This document shows positions 1 to 10,505 of a stretch of DNA of 64,000 nt, in pieces (position 1 is the stretch's first letter; each line of letters begins with the position of its first letter). The translations under genes were made by a program, and so were the position numbers. The notes below the pieces were generated by a model, which did not search any database, had not been told where the DNA came from, and saw only the letters and a program-made list of their open reading frames with translations. The stretch is from Haliclona indistincta (lineage: Eukaryota; Porifera; Demospongiae; Haplosclerida; Chalinidae): NCBI GenBank assembly GCA_964017065.1, contig OZ024783.1, forward strand, positions 12,718,313-12,782,312, given 5' to 3'.

Positions 1-575
1 GGCGAATTATAGATCTGTATACACAAATTCTCGAAGAGGCAAAGGTTCTATGACTTGATTTTGGTACCAATACAAAGCCATTAGTCGTCTGCGTGTACTG
101 AACCAGTTAGTACGTTGCCAAGAAGTATACTTTATCCACTATAGACACGAACTCGTCTCCATTGGTCAGGATTTTGTATACACAAATTCTCAATACTGGC
201 TGGATCAATGGCGCTTTGTAAGCTCTAAACCAGTGGTACATACCCTACGATGTGTACTGTACTGTATATCTAGACAACTAGCCATGTGTAAAAAGGCGAA
301 GTTCTTAGTAGATTCTTTGCTGTGCTATCAGAGATTCTTCGTTTATTTAAAACACAGAGAGCACAATACACAGAACGCGGAAAATTTAGTCGTCATGTGA
401 CGTCAAGGGTAATGCGCATTGAGCACCCAATTAAGTGCGGCCTCCTATCCCGTACTATAATATCTATGCATATACACAGTATGGTCTGTGGATTGTTATA
501 ATGCATACATGTTAGCTAGAGCTGGTGTTGCCTATAGTGGAACATCATTCATTATAGAGAGGGTGTCCTATACAG

Positions 576-937
576 CACAGCACAGGTAAAGACTAGACAT
601 GGGTTAATTTGTGAGGTTGCATTTGAGATTCAGTAAGTGTCCATTATAGAGGGACGAGGGTTGTCCGTGAATTTTGCTCTGTCAGGCTCACCATAATGTT
701 CTTATCAGCATTGGTTCGGCTAAATGAAAGCAATGATCATTTCTATATTGTAATAAACATCTTTGAAATACAAAGTCTTTTTATCAGTAAACATATATAA
801 TTTTTAAATGATGACTTTGCCTTCTCTTGCCTATGCGCACGGGATAAAAGTGACTAGAGTTATTTACAACACCACTAGCAGAGGAACCAGTGTTATTCCT
901 CTTGTCTTCTTCATGTCTAGTCTTTACCTGTGCTGTG
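576..937. repeat. 26-bp perfect inverted repeat (arms 576-601 and 912-937)
   Basis: The arm at 576-601 (core cacaggtaaagactagacat) is found as its exact reverse complement at 912-937, with about 310 bp between. Both arms contain an AG|GTAAAG-like string that could pass as a splice donor on either strand. No transposase ORF or flanking duplication was seen, so it is an isolated inverted duplication. Confidence 0.8.
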
Positions 938-1113
938 TTAGTATACTCTTTACTATGCTGTGTTGATATCTCCATATATGGTGTTATGTTCTCTGTGTCA
1001 TCATGACCTCGTGCAGCTGAACCTGCATCACTAGGATACCATATATGGTCATTCAAAGTCTACTACTGTAGATGTCATGTGTATACAATGCTGATCAGTT
1101 GATATTGACTGTA

Positions 1114-1189
1114 ATCAGCATAGGTCATAGGCATCAGCATAGGTCATAGGCATCAGCATAGGTCATAGGCATCAGCATAGCATAGGTCA
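1114..1189. repeat. 19-bp tandem repeat, about 4 copies
   Basis: The unit atcagcataggtcataggc occurs three times perfectly in a row (1114, 1133, 1152) and then as a fourth, interrupted copy. It is a minisatellite in non-coding DNA. Confidence 0.95.
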
Positions 1190-2181
1190 CTGAAGGAATT
1201 ACTCTATTACTCTACAATAATCTGATTGTGAGTATACATTTTGGGACAAATGTCATATCTACTCGGTGTACATGCACTTTGAAATGCACTTTAAAGTTTA
1301 CTGTAACACTTATGTATACATGTATGTAGCATCTACCGTAGAACTGGCTCATTTCGACTTTCGTGTGTTTACATTTCACGAATTGAACATTTTACAAAAT
1401 AATGAATATCTGCCTATTAGTGTGTTCAACATAATACATTTTTGTGTTCTGCCTGATAAATTTTGTTTTAGCCTAGTGAAAATTGTATGCTGTGAGGACG
1501 ACACAACCCTATATTTATATTCTGTGGTGTGTGGTGTGTATTGTGATAGTATGGATGTGTAGTCTCAAAATTATTTAGTCTTCTGTTGAATCTATTCATC
1601 ACATTTTATTAATTTTATGACATGAAGATTAGACATTGTGAAGATCAGACATCTCCTACTAGTTGTTGCTGTGTGTCAAAATTGAAACGGCGTCTGTGGC
1701 TTAGGAGGTTGCATATAGTACTTATGTGAAAGGAAAATATTTATCATCTACGTGCATCTTTCAATTCATGCACTTATGTGAAAGGAAATATATCATTTAC
1801 TCAGATTTTGCCCCCATGAGCTCTCTGTTACAGTATTTATCAAACCTTATTATAATTGAGGCTTTTGTGTTATTTCCTTTCTCATGTTTGAAAATCGAAG
1901 GGGACATGTCCTCCTAATGCCCATGTACCGATCTGTGGTACAGCTGAGAGTGTAATAAGGAACAGTTGGTCAATGCTGTCTGATTTATTTAGCAAATAAA
2001 GTATGGTTGGAGTTCTGTATTTATGAACACATGTACATGATGACTTCACTGTTATTGGTCTAGTAGCAAAGATGCTGGAGGCTGTCTAGACCCCATCATC
2101 TGTCTACATTTTGTGTACGACATGTAGACTCCATCAACATGTAGACCGCATGATCATAATTCAGTTCCTGTTCTCCTGCAG

Positions 2182-2260
2182 TGGGTGTCCCGAGGCTGTT
2201 AAAGTGCTGGTCGGAAACAAGTCTGATCTTAGACCAGAAGTGGAAATATCTCAAGTCAAG
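2182..2260 (+). CDS. Rab-family small GTPase, internal exon (G4 box)
   Basis: The exon follows a good acceptor (ttctcctgcag) and ends at a donor, AAG|GTATGT. It encodes GCPEAVKVLVGNKSDLRPEV and a few more residues. VGNKSD is the G4 guanine-specificity motif (NKxD) of Ras-superfamily GTPases. The first base completes a codon split with an upstream exon. Rab proteins act as GTP-dependent switches in vesicle traffic. The next exon is at 3264, about 1 kb downstream, and joins in phase. Upstream exons with the P-loop and DTAGQ motifs were not found. The Rab subfamily cannot be assigned from this piece. Confidence 0.8.
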
Positions 2261-3263
2261 GTATGTTTTGCCTCCAGCACTGATCTTAGACCAGAAGTGT
2301 AGAAAACATGTAGCAAACTTGTAGTACATACATGTGTACACACACACAGCCTAGCCTCAATATACCAGGAAAAAACATTATAGTAAGTACAGTACACTCT
2401 TAGAATTGAAAGTGATTATTTTTAGTATTTTGCTAAACAATTTAGCAAAGAACTGAAAATGTAACTGTTTGTACCGTAAAATAAAGTAAACTATAACTGA
2501 GTATCAAACCTACATGAAGCATGAAAGATACTGTAAACATGCATTTCAAGGTAAAAAAATTGTTACTTCAATATGGGTGGTACGTGAAAGGGTACCCATG
2601 AAAAACATGAAATTTCTATGCGCAAATTTTTGCTAGCTATCAGTTTGCCCAATAATCATTTGTGTGTGTGTTATCACCACATAACTGCACATGACAGTTG
2701 TTATCAAAAGTTCAAGGTACCAACTACTCTTGCATACAGTGTTTTGCCTCACTCTAGGTCTAGTACATGTATATCAGATCCTAGTACACTTCCTTTAGCT
2801 ATGGCACACCAAGGGCGTACAGAGAGAAGAGGCCATGCAACGCTGAGATATCTAAATTTATTGTTAGTAAAATAGCTTTGACGCCCACGCAGATGTGACC
2901 TCACACAAAATCCATTAATGTAAACATGTCATACGCTCACGTGTGTGCGAGTGAACACCTAATTTGGTAGCAGAGATCTGGTTATTTAGAAATTACAATT
3001 TACTTCAGTGTCACGGTGGCCAATACACGAGTGAGACGACTGATAAACACTATTATTTTATGTGGGCTAGCGGTATAATACACATGTACCTGCTACTGTG
3101 GCACTCTCCCGACAATGTGATGTTAATGTTGTATCCTCTTCTCTCTATATGGCCTTGGGCACACATATAGTTTATGGTGTAGAGTACAAGTGTCAAACAT
3201 AACTATTACATAACTGTCAGTGTGTGATAATGTGACTAGGTATTATTCTTTTTTTTCTGACAG
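2261..3263 (+). other. intron of the Rab gene
   Basis: This phase-0 intron of 1,003 bp starts GTATGT and ends in a T-rich tract followed by CAG. It contains a 20-bp echo of the preceding exon at 2280-2299 and no recognisable coding sequence. Confidence 0.75.
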
Positions 3264-3470
3264 AGATATGCTGAACTGCATGAGATGAAGTTCGTTCAGT
3301 CGAGTGCCAAGGACAATTCAAATATTCGCGAACTTTTTACTGACCTAGCAGCCAACATTATCACAGCTCGTGAAGCTATCACAGCTGTACCTCCTAAACG
3401 ACAGGAGACTGTCGTACTCAAGTCAAAGAGCCAAAAATCATCTCAAAAGGATTCGAAGTGCAGTTGCTAA
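3264..3470 (+). CDS. Rab-family small GTPase, last exon
   Basis: It starts after a long T tract and tctgacag, and reads RYAELHEMKFVQSSAKDNSN and onward to a TAA stop. SSAKDNSNI is the G5 motif (SAK). The final residues are a Lys/Ser-rich hypervariable tail ending in CSC, a Cys-X-Cys geranylgeranylation signal typical of Rab proteins, so the product should be membrane-anchored. Joined to the 2182 exon, it gives the C-terminal third of a Rab. The gene converges tail to tail with the UBE3D-like gene that ends at 5431. Confidence 0.85.
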   Translation, partial: RYAELHEMKFVQSSAKDNSNIRELFTDLAANIITAREAITAVPPKRQETVVLKSKSQKSSQKDSKCSC

Positions 3471-4682
3471 CAGCAATGACTCTTATCAATGTACATATTA
3501 TTATTTTGGTGTTGTTGTCTATCACAAATCACTATTATTATCAAAATACAAAATTTTGTGTTCATTGTTGTAATGAGAATCTATTATACGTTTGTCTGTG
3601 TGTAAATTTTCAACACCTTAATTTTAAAAATCTACCTGCTCCAACATTGCGAGTACCGTTAGTGGGTGATATGACAGTAATTATTACATTTTATTATTAT
3701 AAGTTAGTGACAGTCACTGGTTCGGAGATACCCTAATCTCATTCCAACACTGGTTCGTAGTGAGGGGGGTAGAGAGGTATGGCTGTCCATCAGGAGCAGG
3801 ATCAGAGTGAGACAGTGAGAGAGAGGCAGTGCTAGAGTATCAGCTTGATATTGAGGACTGAGAGAGAGAAAAGTGTCTAAACATTATTATGCAAAAATTA
3901 TGTACTCTGGTTATATCATACAGTATAAGACCACAGACTACAACAAAGCTTGTTATGTAACTTGCAGGTGGCTCCAATTGAGTGTTTACTATTACTACAT
4001 GTATTGCGCAAGTGAAAATACTGAGATCAGAGTCTGAGCAGTGTGTCTGATGTAACTAAGCACACGATTTTATATGTTACCAAAGTTTTAATATACACAT
4101 ACACATCTGCGCCTTGCTGAAGCAGTGTTTTCTAGGAATTTAAAACCACACACAAAGCAATAGTGTCACGATTCAAGTTCTTCACAGTTTAGATCGAAAA
4201 CAAATTATTCCTTACAACACACACTTAAATACTAACAACTCAGACAAATCAAGATACAAAAACCCACAAACAGACCAATCAGTGATACAAAACTAACAAA
4301 CACACCACTAAAGACCAGGATACAATAACCCAAAACTACACAATTAACCAAAGACAGTTAACACCTACTTAGTACACAAGATAGTCCTACCACAAGTTAA
4401 CACATATAGACAAAGGACTTTGTCACAAATAGAGTAGTTTTTTAAAATAATAATTTCGCATAAAGCAGGACACTAAAATAGCTATAACTACAGCTAACTT
4501 GCATAGCACCCAGTTATACTAAGTTAATTAAGTAAACAATTACGAAAAAAGATAAAGAGTCAGTTTTCTGGGCATCAGGGGGAGCCTGTTCCACAAAGCA
4601 ATAGAGCGAGGAAAAAATGAGTTATCATAGGCACTGGAGTGAGCAAAGGGCCTCATAAACAACAAATTTTGAGTGCTTCTCA
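3471..4682. other. 3' flank of Rab gene, non-coding
   Basis: It is AT-rich with short A/C-rich runs near 4200-4330. The small overlapping open frames at 3370-3736 cover the Rab 3' end and its downstream sequence, and have no recognisable features. No gene is seen. Confidence 0.6.
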
Positions 4683-4946
4683 GTGATCGAGGTGGTGGCT
4701 CTGCCTGATGATTGTCCTGATGAGATTTTATGTACCGAGGAAGATGTGTTTGCTCTTCTTAGTACTCTGATTGAGTTACAATTTAACCCTGGTTTTATGG
4801 CTTATAAGTGGTACTACAGAGACTACAATGAAGGGACTCCAATGGCGCGTAACACAGATAAATTGAATGCTATTAGCTTCTATGATTTGACCTTTATAGA
4901 ACGTGATTTGACCTTTATAGAACATGTAAGCTTGAGCAATGACTGA
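4683..4946 (+). CDS. unrecognised ORF or exon
   Basis: An 87-codon frame begins just after a plausible acceptor (gtgcttctcag). Its composition is protein-like, with an acidic start (ALPDDCPDEILCTEEDVF) and aromatic residues (KWYYRDYNE). Near the end a 21-bp tandem duplication (4883-4902 and 4904-4923) repeats DLTFIE in frame. I do not recognise the family. It may be an exon of an unseen + strand gene or a decayed mobile-element ORF. No partner exon with matching phase was found. Confidence 0.3.
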   Translation: MIEVVALPDDCPDEILCTEEDVFALLSTLIELQFNPGFMAYKWYYRDYNEGTPMARNTDKLNAISFYDLTFIERDLTFIEHVSLSND

Positions 4947-5430
4947 AATCATTAAAGGGATGAATGTCTGCATATCATATTTTGTGAACAAATTGACAAT
5001 TTCTTGTACTTCTTACCATACCGGAATGTGTATTGTGAAGTTTTTTTAGAAAACAAAATTCATGATAAGCAGAACATGAAACCTACATCTAAAGGCTGGT
5101 TTGCAGCTGCGTTGGTTGCTAATTGTAATGCAACACTACATTGAAACAACATAACCAACCAATCACATCACATTTTAAACCAGCCTTAGCTGCATTTTGT
5201 CCCATACAACAAGGAATAGATGAGCCTTATTTACTGTGCAGCTTGGTTGCACGTAACCTAGTGTATCAATGCCTTTAGAGGACCCACAAGTATCAACTAA
5301 TAGTCTGCTTAAGGATCAAGGGATGTTTATCATCATAGGGTAATCTGATCTTGTGACAAAGGGTTTCACTAGTATATGGACAACACTATGAGCTAAAGGA
5401 AATGAAAACAGGAACAAAGAGAAAGAATAC
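4947..5430. other. intergenic region between converging genes
   Basis: It lies downstream of the UBE3D-like stop. No ORF or clear repeat is visible. A further 3' exon of the - strand gene could lie here, because family members are usually longer than the reconstructed protein, but none with the expected motifs was found. Confidence 0.5.
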
Positions 5431-5676
5431 CTACACTTTAGTGCATGAAGGAAGTAGCTTGAACAAAAATTTCAACACTTTGTAAGCTTCAACATTTTTC
5501 GACTCATCACTTAACATTCCTGCATAGACATGTGAGGAAGCCATTAATTTTTTATAATACGATAAAGGTGACTTACCAACAAACAAACTGCTTGTGGTGG
5601 TACAGTGACAGTTAGTAAGGACCCAACTGGTAGAATTGAGTGATGATATCTGAGATGAAACAGAGAGAGAGAGGGA

Positions 5677-5723
<47 letters not shown>

Positions 5724-7508
5724 AGGGAGGGAGAGAGAGAGAGAGGGAGGGAGGGAGAGGTAGGGAGAGAGAGAGAAACAGTGGAAAATAATATTTGGAG
5801 GAAAAGAGAGACAAGCAGAAGAGTAAGGAAGACAAGGGAATGAGCCAGGAAAGACGGAAAGTAATGCTTTGCAAAGTTCATATCTTTCAAATTTGTGATG
5901 TTTTAGAGTAAAACAAACATCATCATGACATGTAATGTTATACAGAGAGTGCATGCTACTGACTAAGAGAAATTTGAAATGAGCTTACTTGTAAGAATGG
6001 TTTCCCACTATCACTTGTTACAGTGAACTGATAGCAATGATGGTCGCATGAGTATCTCCATAACACAGCTGCCAAGTGTGTTTCCAATGACCTCATTTCA
6101 TAACTGGCTACAAGTGTGTCAGAGGAAGGCAGGTCACTGGTAGGGAAATCAACTGAAGCTCTAATCTGGATCTAATTATCAGTTGAGGGGATGTTAATAT
6201 CTATGACAAATGTCTTACTTTGTGAGTCAGAAGAGTTGCTACACCATAATCTACAAATGAAAGTGAAGCCATTTTAACAGCAAAAGCTTAAAGTGAAAGT
6301 GAGTTGAGTGTTCTCAACGTAGTTGGTGCTTGATCAAAACAAAATAATGGAGCCTTGCTATTCCAGACACTAATGAAACAAGTGTTGTGACATTGAAAGA
6401 TAAAAGTTGTACACGAAGCATAATGTTTCTGTCCGCATTTGGATCAGCGGGTTTTATTGTATATTTAGGTAAGTCATAGCAAAATTTGACACGGAGACTG
6501 GAGTCATGGCTATATCCCAATGACAGTAGTCACTGGTCAAGGCAATCAGTAGATGTGGTAATGCTGTGATAATTTGGGACCATCCTTGTTGTTTCACTGG
6601 TAACTATGAATTTACTTTAGAATACCCCTATCCAAACTTGCACTTTACTCAAATTACACTGCTCAGTACCAGCTCATTACACTGGTAATCTACATTGGGA
6701 GAGCCTGAGCAAGTCCCATTTCGACACCAACACACTGTGGGTATGTTTCTGCAATATCATGGGAGAAAATAGCTTTTCCTGATCCTCTAAAATCTTGTAA
6801 ACATATCCATTGAAGGCTTATAGCACATGTATGTACATGTATAAAAACACCAGTACATGCATTAGTCAGCTTATCTCAAATTATGACAACAAGACAAGAT
6901 AATAACAAAGGAGAAGACCTTGGTGGCCTAGCTACTTACAGTATTAGTGAAACAGCTAATCATTCCACTAGCTGTACATGTACACTATTTGTCCCCCATG
7001 ATGTCAGTGGGACGGTAGCATTCAAGATCAGCCAAGCATCATAAGCATGTTTGTGACCATAGCTGCTAGGCAGCAAAGGATTACAGTAGGAAGCAACAGG
7101 AGGATGATTAGATAGTATGTGTACCCCTCCAAAGAAATTGGATGCCAAAACAAATAAAAATAGTTATGATGGTTCCCATAGAAATTTCATTATTACATCA
7201 TTGCTAAGGGTCTCAAAGATTGCATCACAGGCAGTGGGTGGATGTTACACAGCACAATCTCTCTGAATAACAGGATGTAAGTAGCTTTATTAGTATAGTG
7301 CATGGGTAAGGATGTGGCTATACATGAATAATAGTATAATGTGTCATCTGATATGTACCTGTAGACGATACATCTTTATCCTCAAGTTTTCCTATGCTTG
7401 TTTTGCACCTCTTGCAATATACCTTGACAAAGGAAAGAGGAAGAAGGAAGAACCCATGCAGATACAAGAGGAGAGAGAGGAAAGAAAGAAGAGCCCATTG
7501 CAGATATG

Positions 7509-7547
<39 letters not shown>

Positions 7548-9850
7548 CCATTGCAGAACCGAAAGAGGGAAGGGAAGGAAGGAGAGAGAGAGAGAGAGAG
7601 TGGAGAAAGTGGAAGAGACAAAGAAAGAAGAATGAAGTACCAAAAACCAAGAGAGAGAGAGAGAGAGAGTGAAAGGCAAATGAGTGACAGAGGAAGGAGA
7701 ATAGAGAGAGGATGGAAATGAGGATGTAACAAAGAGCAGCAGAAGGAAATAAATTTTTATGAAGACCAAAATTGTTCCTCTTGCGTGAATGTTTAGTATA
7801 CACGGCACATGTGTGTAATGGTGAAGCAATTGTGTTTGTATTGTCACATTGATATTGTCATTCCTGTACAAAGTGTATTGTGACTAGTATGTGAGAGTTA
7901 CAACTCAACAATTCAATATGAAGGCTGGGGTTAATTAATCACATCAAAACAGTTGGAGTCAATAATTACAAAACAGTTTGAGTCAATAATTATTACGGCC
8001 TTATAACACCAAAATTGTGTAACACACACAACGAGCCTAATAGGACCATGACACAAAACATTAGATGCTTATCACCACAACAAGTGCTACCTGTTAATAA
8101 TAATAATGACTATCATGATGAAAGATGAAACCTCATGACGAAAACAATCGAACGAAACATAACACTGGGTGTAGTGAATTGAGTCAAAGAACAACCCTCG
8201 ATGACCTGTGCATGCCTAGCTAAAACAAGCTGTGACTAGACAAATTTTATGCTTTAACATTTACTTTTGTTCCATCACTGCGTACACCAGTGAGCGAGGA
8301 GAACTGCGCCTCCATCTTGTCCTCGCCAACTAGCAAGTCACCAGGAGAAGGAGTGGGGAGTGTGGTGGAGGCGTGTGAGTGAGCATGACAGAACAGCTCA
8401 GAGGACAGGTCGCCCCATTCACACGAAGGTAGAGGAAGCACACGATGAATACTGGAGAATAAAAAGCATTTCGATTATAGCGAAAAGACATACCATACAT
8501 ATGCAGCATTGTTTTACATTACTCTGTACTAGCACTTCTATTTACTCTCAAAAAATTGTTTCTAGACTGTAAACTTAGCAACTGTAACCAAAGCAGGTAA
8601 TGTTTACACTCATGTTATAATACTATCAGTACGGTAGTGATTGATACCAATTGATGTTCAGCCTAAACAGGAGTGGCAACTTTCATTCAGTACTATTTGC
8701 TTCCTTCACTAGACAATGTGGATTTAAATTCTGAGTACCGCTCTGAACATTGTGTGGTTATGCTCACAATGGATCAGCATACCAATAGCAGAATAACCAC
8801 ATTCCGTAACAAATGTCTGTACCTTTCATTTGGTTATATGCAGATTGAACATGCACCCTAGGTACACTAACAATTGTACAAAACAATCCCTTATGTAAGG
8901 AAAATGCTAAAATAAAAGTGTTTACTAAGAGGGACTTTTGAATAAAAATTCACCAAAACTAAACACCAAATACTATCATGTATAGCGCATTAGATGTGGA
9001 ACAAACAGTTCTTTAACTTTCAAACTGAACAAAGCAAGTCTTATCACAACAGCACCTTTTCTTTGCTCTAATACATACACACTGTCACACTCAGACACTG
9101 GCATACACAGGATCAGACACGCTAGTACATGAAACACACATGCATAATGAATGCCATACAAGATCACAACCATAGTACACAGACAATATAGCTGGGAAGT
9201 GCATGGGCTACTAGCACACATGTGTCCTGTGTACCACATTGCACAATCCAGTCTGCATTTTTAACATGATACAATTATCCATTAGTCACCACAGAATTCT
9301 GTTGCAGATTAAACTGAAACATACTGGTGGTTTCATTGTGTACTGTACAACCAGTGTTGACATTGTTTTCAAGGAATTACTTCACTGTTTGGGTTGCAAG
9401 CTTTAAAATCAGGTGTGTACTTTAGTACATGGTACACATACATGTCTATGAGATCAGCATTATCACTTGCCTCTTGCTACTCAAAATGAGCTCCCCACAG
9501 AGCAAGCACAATAGGTCTGACGAGATCAAACGCTCAAAATCAGGCAAACTTGATGGATTGAACTCTTCTGACTCTGTTTGTACGTCGTCGTCTTGTGTTG
9601 ATAGTCTGAATCGTACGTGTACACCTTTGTCCGGAATGTATTTGCAGTGTGTAGCCGATGATGGATTGATGCGTGGTATATTTGACCACATGCTAAGATC
9701 TAAATTTTCTGTAGTACAGTTATCAGCGGCACAGAGTGTCAGTGCATTTTGTGAACAGAATATTGAGCTCGGAGAAGAGGGAGAAATTATGACACTTGCA
9801 ACTCCCAGTTTTGGTAAAATGTCAATGAAGCACTTTGTCCTTTTCGGCAT
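5431..9850 (-). CDS. UBE3D: UBE3D-like E3 ubiquitin ligase, 7 exons
   Basis: The gene was rebuilt from splice sites. Exons on the - strand are 9850-9471, 8451-8265, 7422-7359, 6250-6219, 6165-5989, 5649-5577 and 5519-5431. All phases agree (total 1002 nt, 333 residues plus TAG). The start is ATG at 9850. Family landmarks occur in order: an N-terminal FIDILPKLGVASVIIS stretch, GVHVRFRL near residue 76, a CxxC (C115, C118) in CLLCGELIL, then RVLPLPSCEWGDL at about 130, a second CxxC (C192, C195) in VYCKRCK, FTVTSDSGKPFLQ near 270, and SLNSTSWV. These align without large gaps with my knowledge of human UBE3D, a HECT-like ligase reported to bind UbcH10 and cyclin B. The protein is about 55 residues shorter at the C terminus, by loss or a missed exon. 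Intron 1 uses a GC donor. Transcription should start in the promoter shared with TENT5. Confidence 0.75.
5661..5775. repeat. (GA/GGGA)n microsatellite
   Basis: About 115 bp of nearly pure purine repeat on the + strand. Read on the - strand it is a CT tract lying just upstream of the acceptor of UBE3D exon 6 (tctgtttcatctcag), so it acts as an extreme polypyrimidine tract. Several CT-coded frames here are artefacts. Confidence 0.95.
7427..7722. repeat. GA-rich purine tract with (GA)n blocks
   Basis: About 300 bp of purine-rich DNA with three (GA)n blocks near 7510-7545, 7582-7600 and 7648-7670, and two copies of agagcccattgcaga. On the - strand it is the pyrimidine tract preceding the acceptor of UBE3D exon 3 at 7423. 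Confidence 0.9.
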
Positions 9851-10505
9851 ACCTATGAATGAGTGAGAAATCAAGCATGCAGTACGAGATCACCAGTTTA
9901 CCTGACCACGTGACTGGTGGAGTGCTTGCTTTATTGCGCAACCGGATGTAATGAATATTCGCGTGACGCATGTGACATCACCATCGACCAATCAGATTGC
10001 AGATCAGTCCAATAACTCTTTGCAGACTCGAGTAACAGCATGATCTGACAGACTGAACGCTTCTTGGTTTGGTCTGCGTCATCTTCCTCTCGTTGCTGCT
10101 GTTCTGGACTCCCCCTCTCTCTGTTGCTCCTCCTTCTAGTATAAACAGTCTCCTTCTCCTTGGTCATCTCATTTCTACAACCAGTCTCGCGTATCACCTT
10201 TCATCCAAAGGTAAGCACATAGAAGCGCATGGTTTGAATTTCCAACAATACAACTGTTCTTTTTCTCTCTCTTCTATATTCCACTCGCTCGGTCTCACTT
10301 ACTTCCCTTTCTTCCTCATTCGCTGTGCTTTTGCCGTGTGCGTCTACACTTTACTGCTGTAGACGACACAATCCCTACATTACAACTAACACACTGTCCA
10401 CCCTGGTACAAATACAAGCCTTTGTTCATTGACAAGGGCACGACACACCTGCGCAACTCACGGAAGCTATTGAAATAAGACACTCTGACACACAAGCAAC
10501 GAAGT
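9851..10505. promoter_or_regulatory. bidirectional promoter between UBE3D and TENT5
   Basis: The two start codons are 655 bp apart and divergent. Within the UBE3D-proximal 170 bp are a CACGTG E-box (9907-9912), a palindromic TTGCGCAA (9934-9941), an ETS-like ACCGGA, a CRE-like TGACGCA (9964-9970) and two CCAAT boxes (9988-9992, 10009-10013). A possible 5' UTR donor, AAG|GTAAGC, lies at 10211 on the TENT5 side. Site identities rest on consensus strings only. Confidence 0.6.

Larger units (their letters stand above)
1..2181. other. non-coding left flank / upstream part of the Rab locus
   Basis: No exon with a recognisable domain was found here. The open frames are short and lack protein-like composition. 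It must contain or precede the missing 5' exons of the Rab gene whose last exons start at 2182; the G1 to G3 GTPase motifs were not seen, so those exons may lie left of the window. Local repeats inside are listed separately. A near-duplicate stretch (1717-1750 against 1768-1800, sharing cttatgtgaaaggaaa) suggests a small tandem duplication. Confidence 0.5.

Noticed and set aside
5431..5954. Long Leu/Ser/Pro - strand ORFs
   Set aside because: They are translations of the CT microsatellite. Only the splice-bounded parts at 5649-5577 and 5519-5431 are taken as coding.
7318..7871. Overlapping 116-161 codon frames on the - strand
   Set aside because: Mostly CT-repeat translation; the real coding part is the 64-bp exon at 7422-7359.
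8976..9239. - strand frame within UBE3D intron 1
   Set aside because: Considered as an extra exon, but exon 1 joins exon 2 in phase without it and its peptide matches no family motif.
9429..9866. 145-codon + strand ORF
   Set aside because: It is antisense to UBE3D exon 1, whose - strand reading carries family motifs and correct splice phases. The + frame matches no family.
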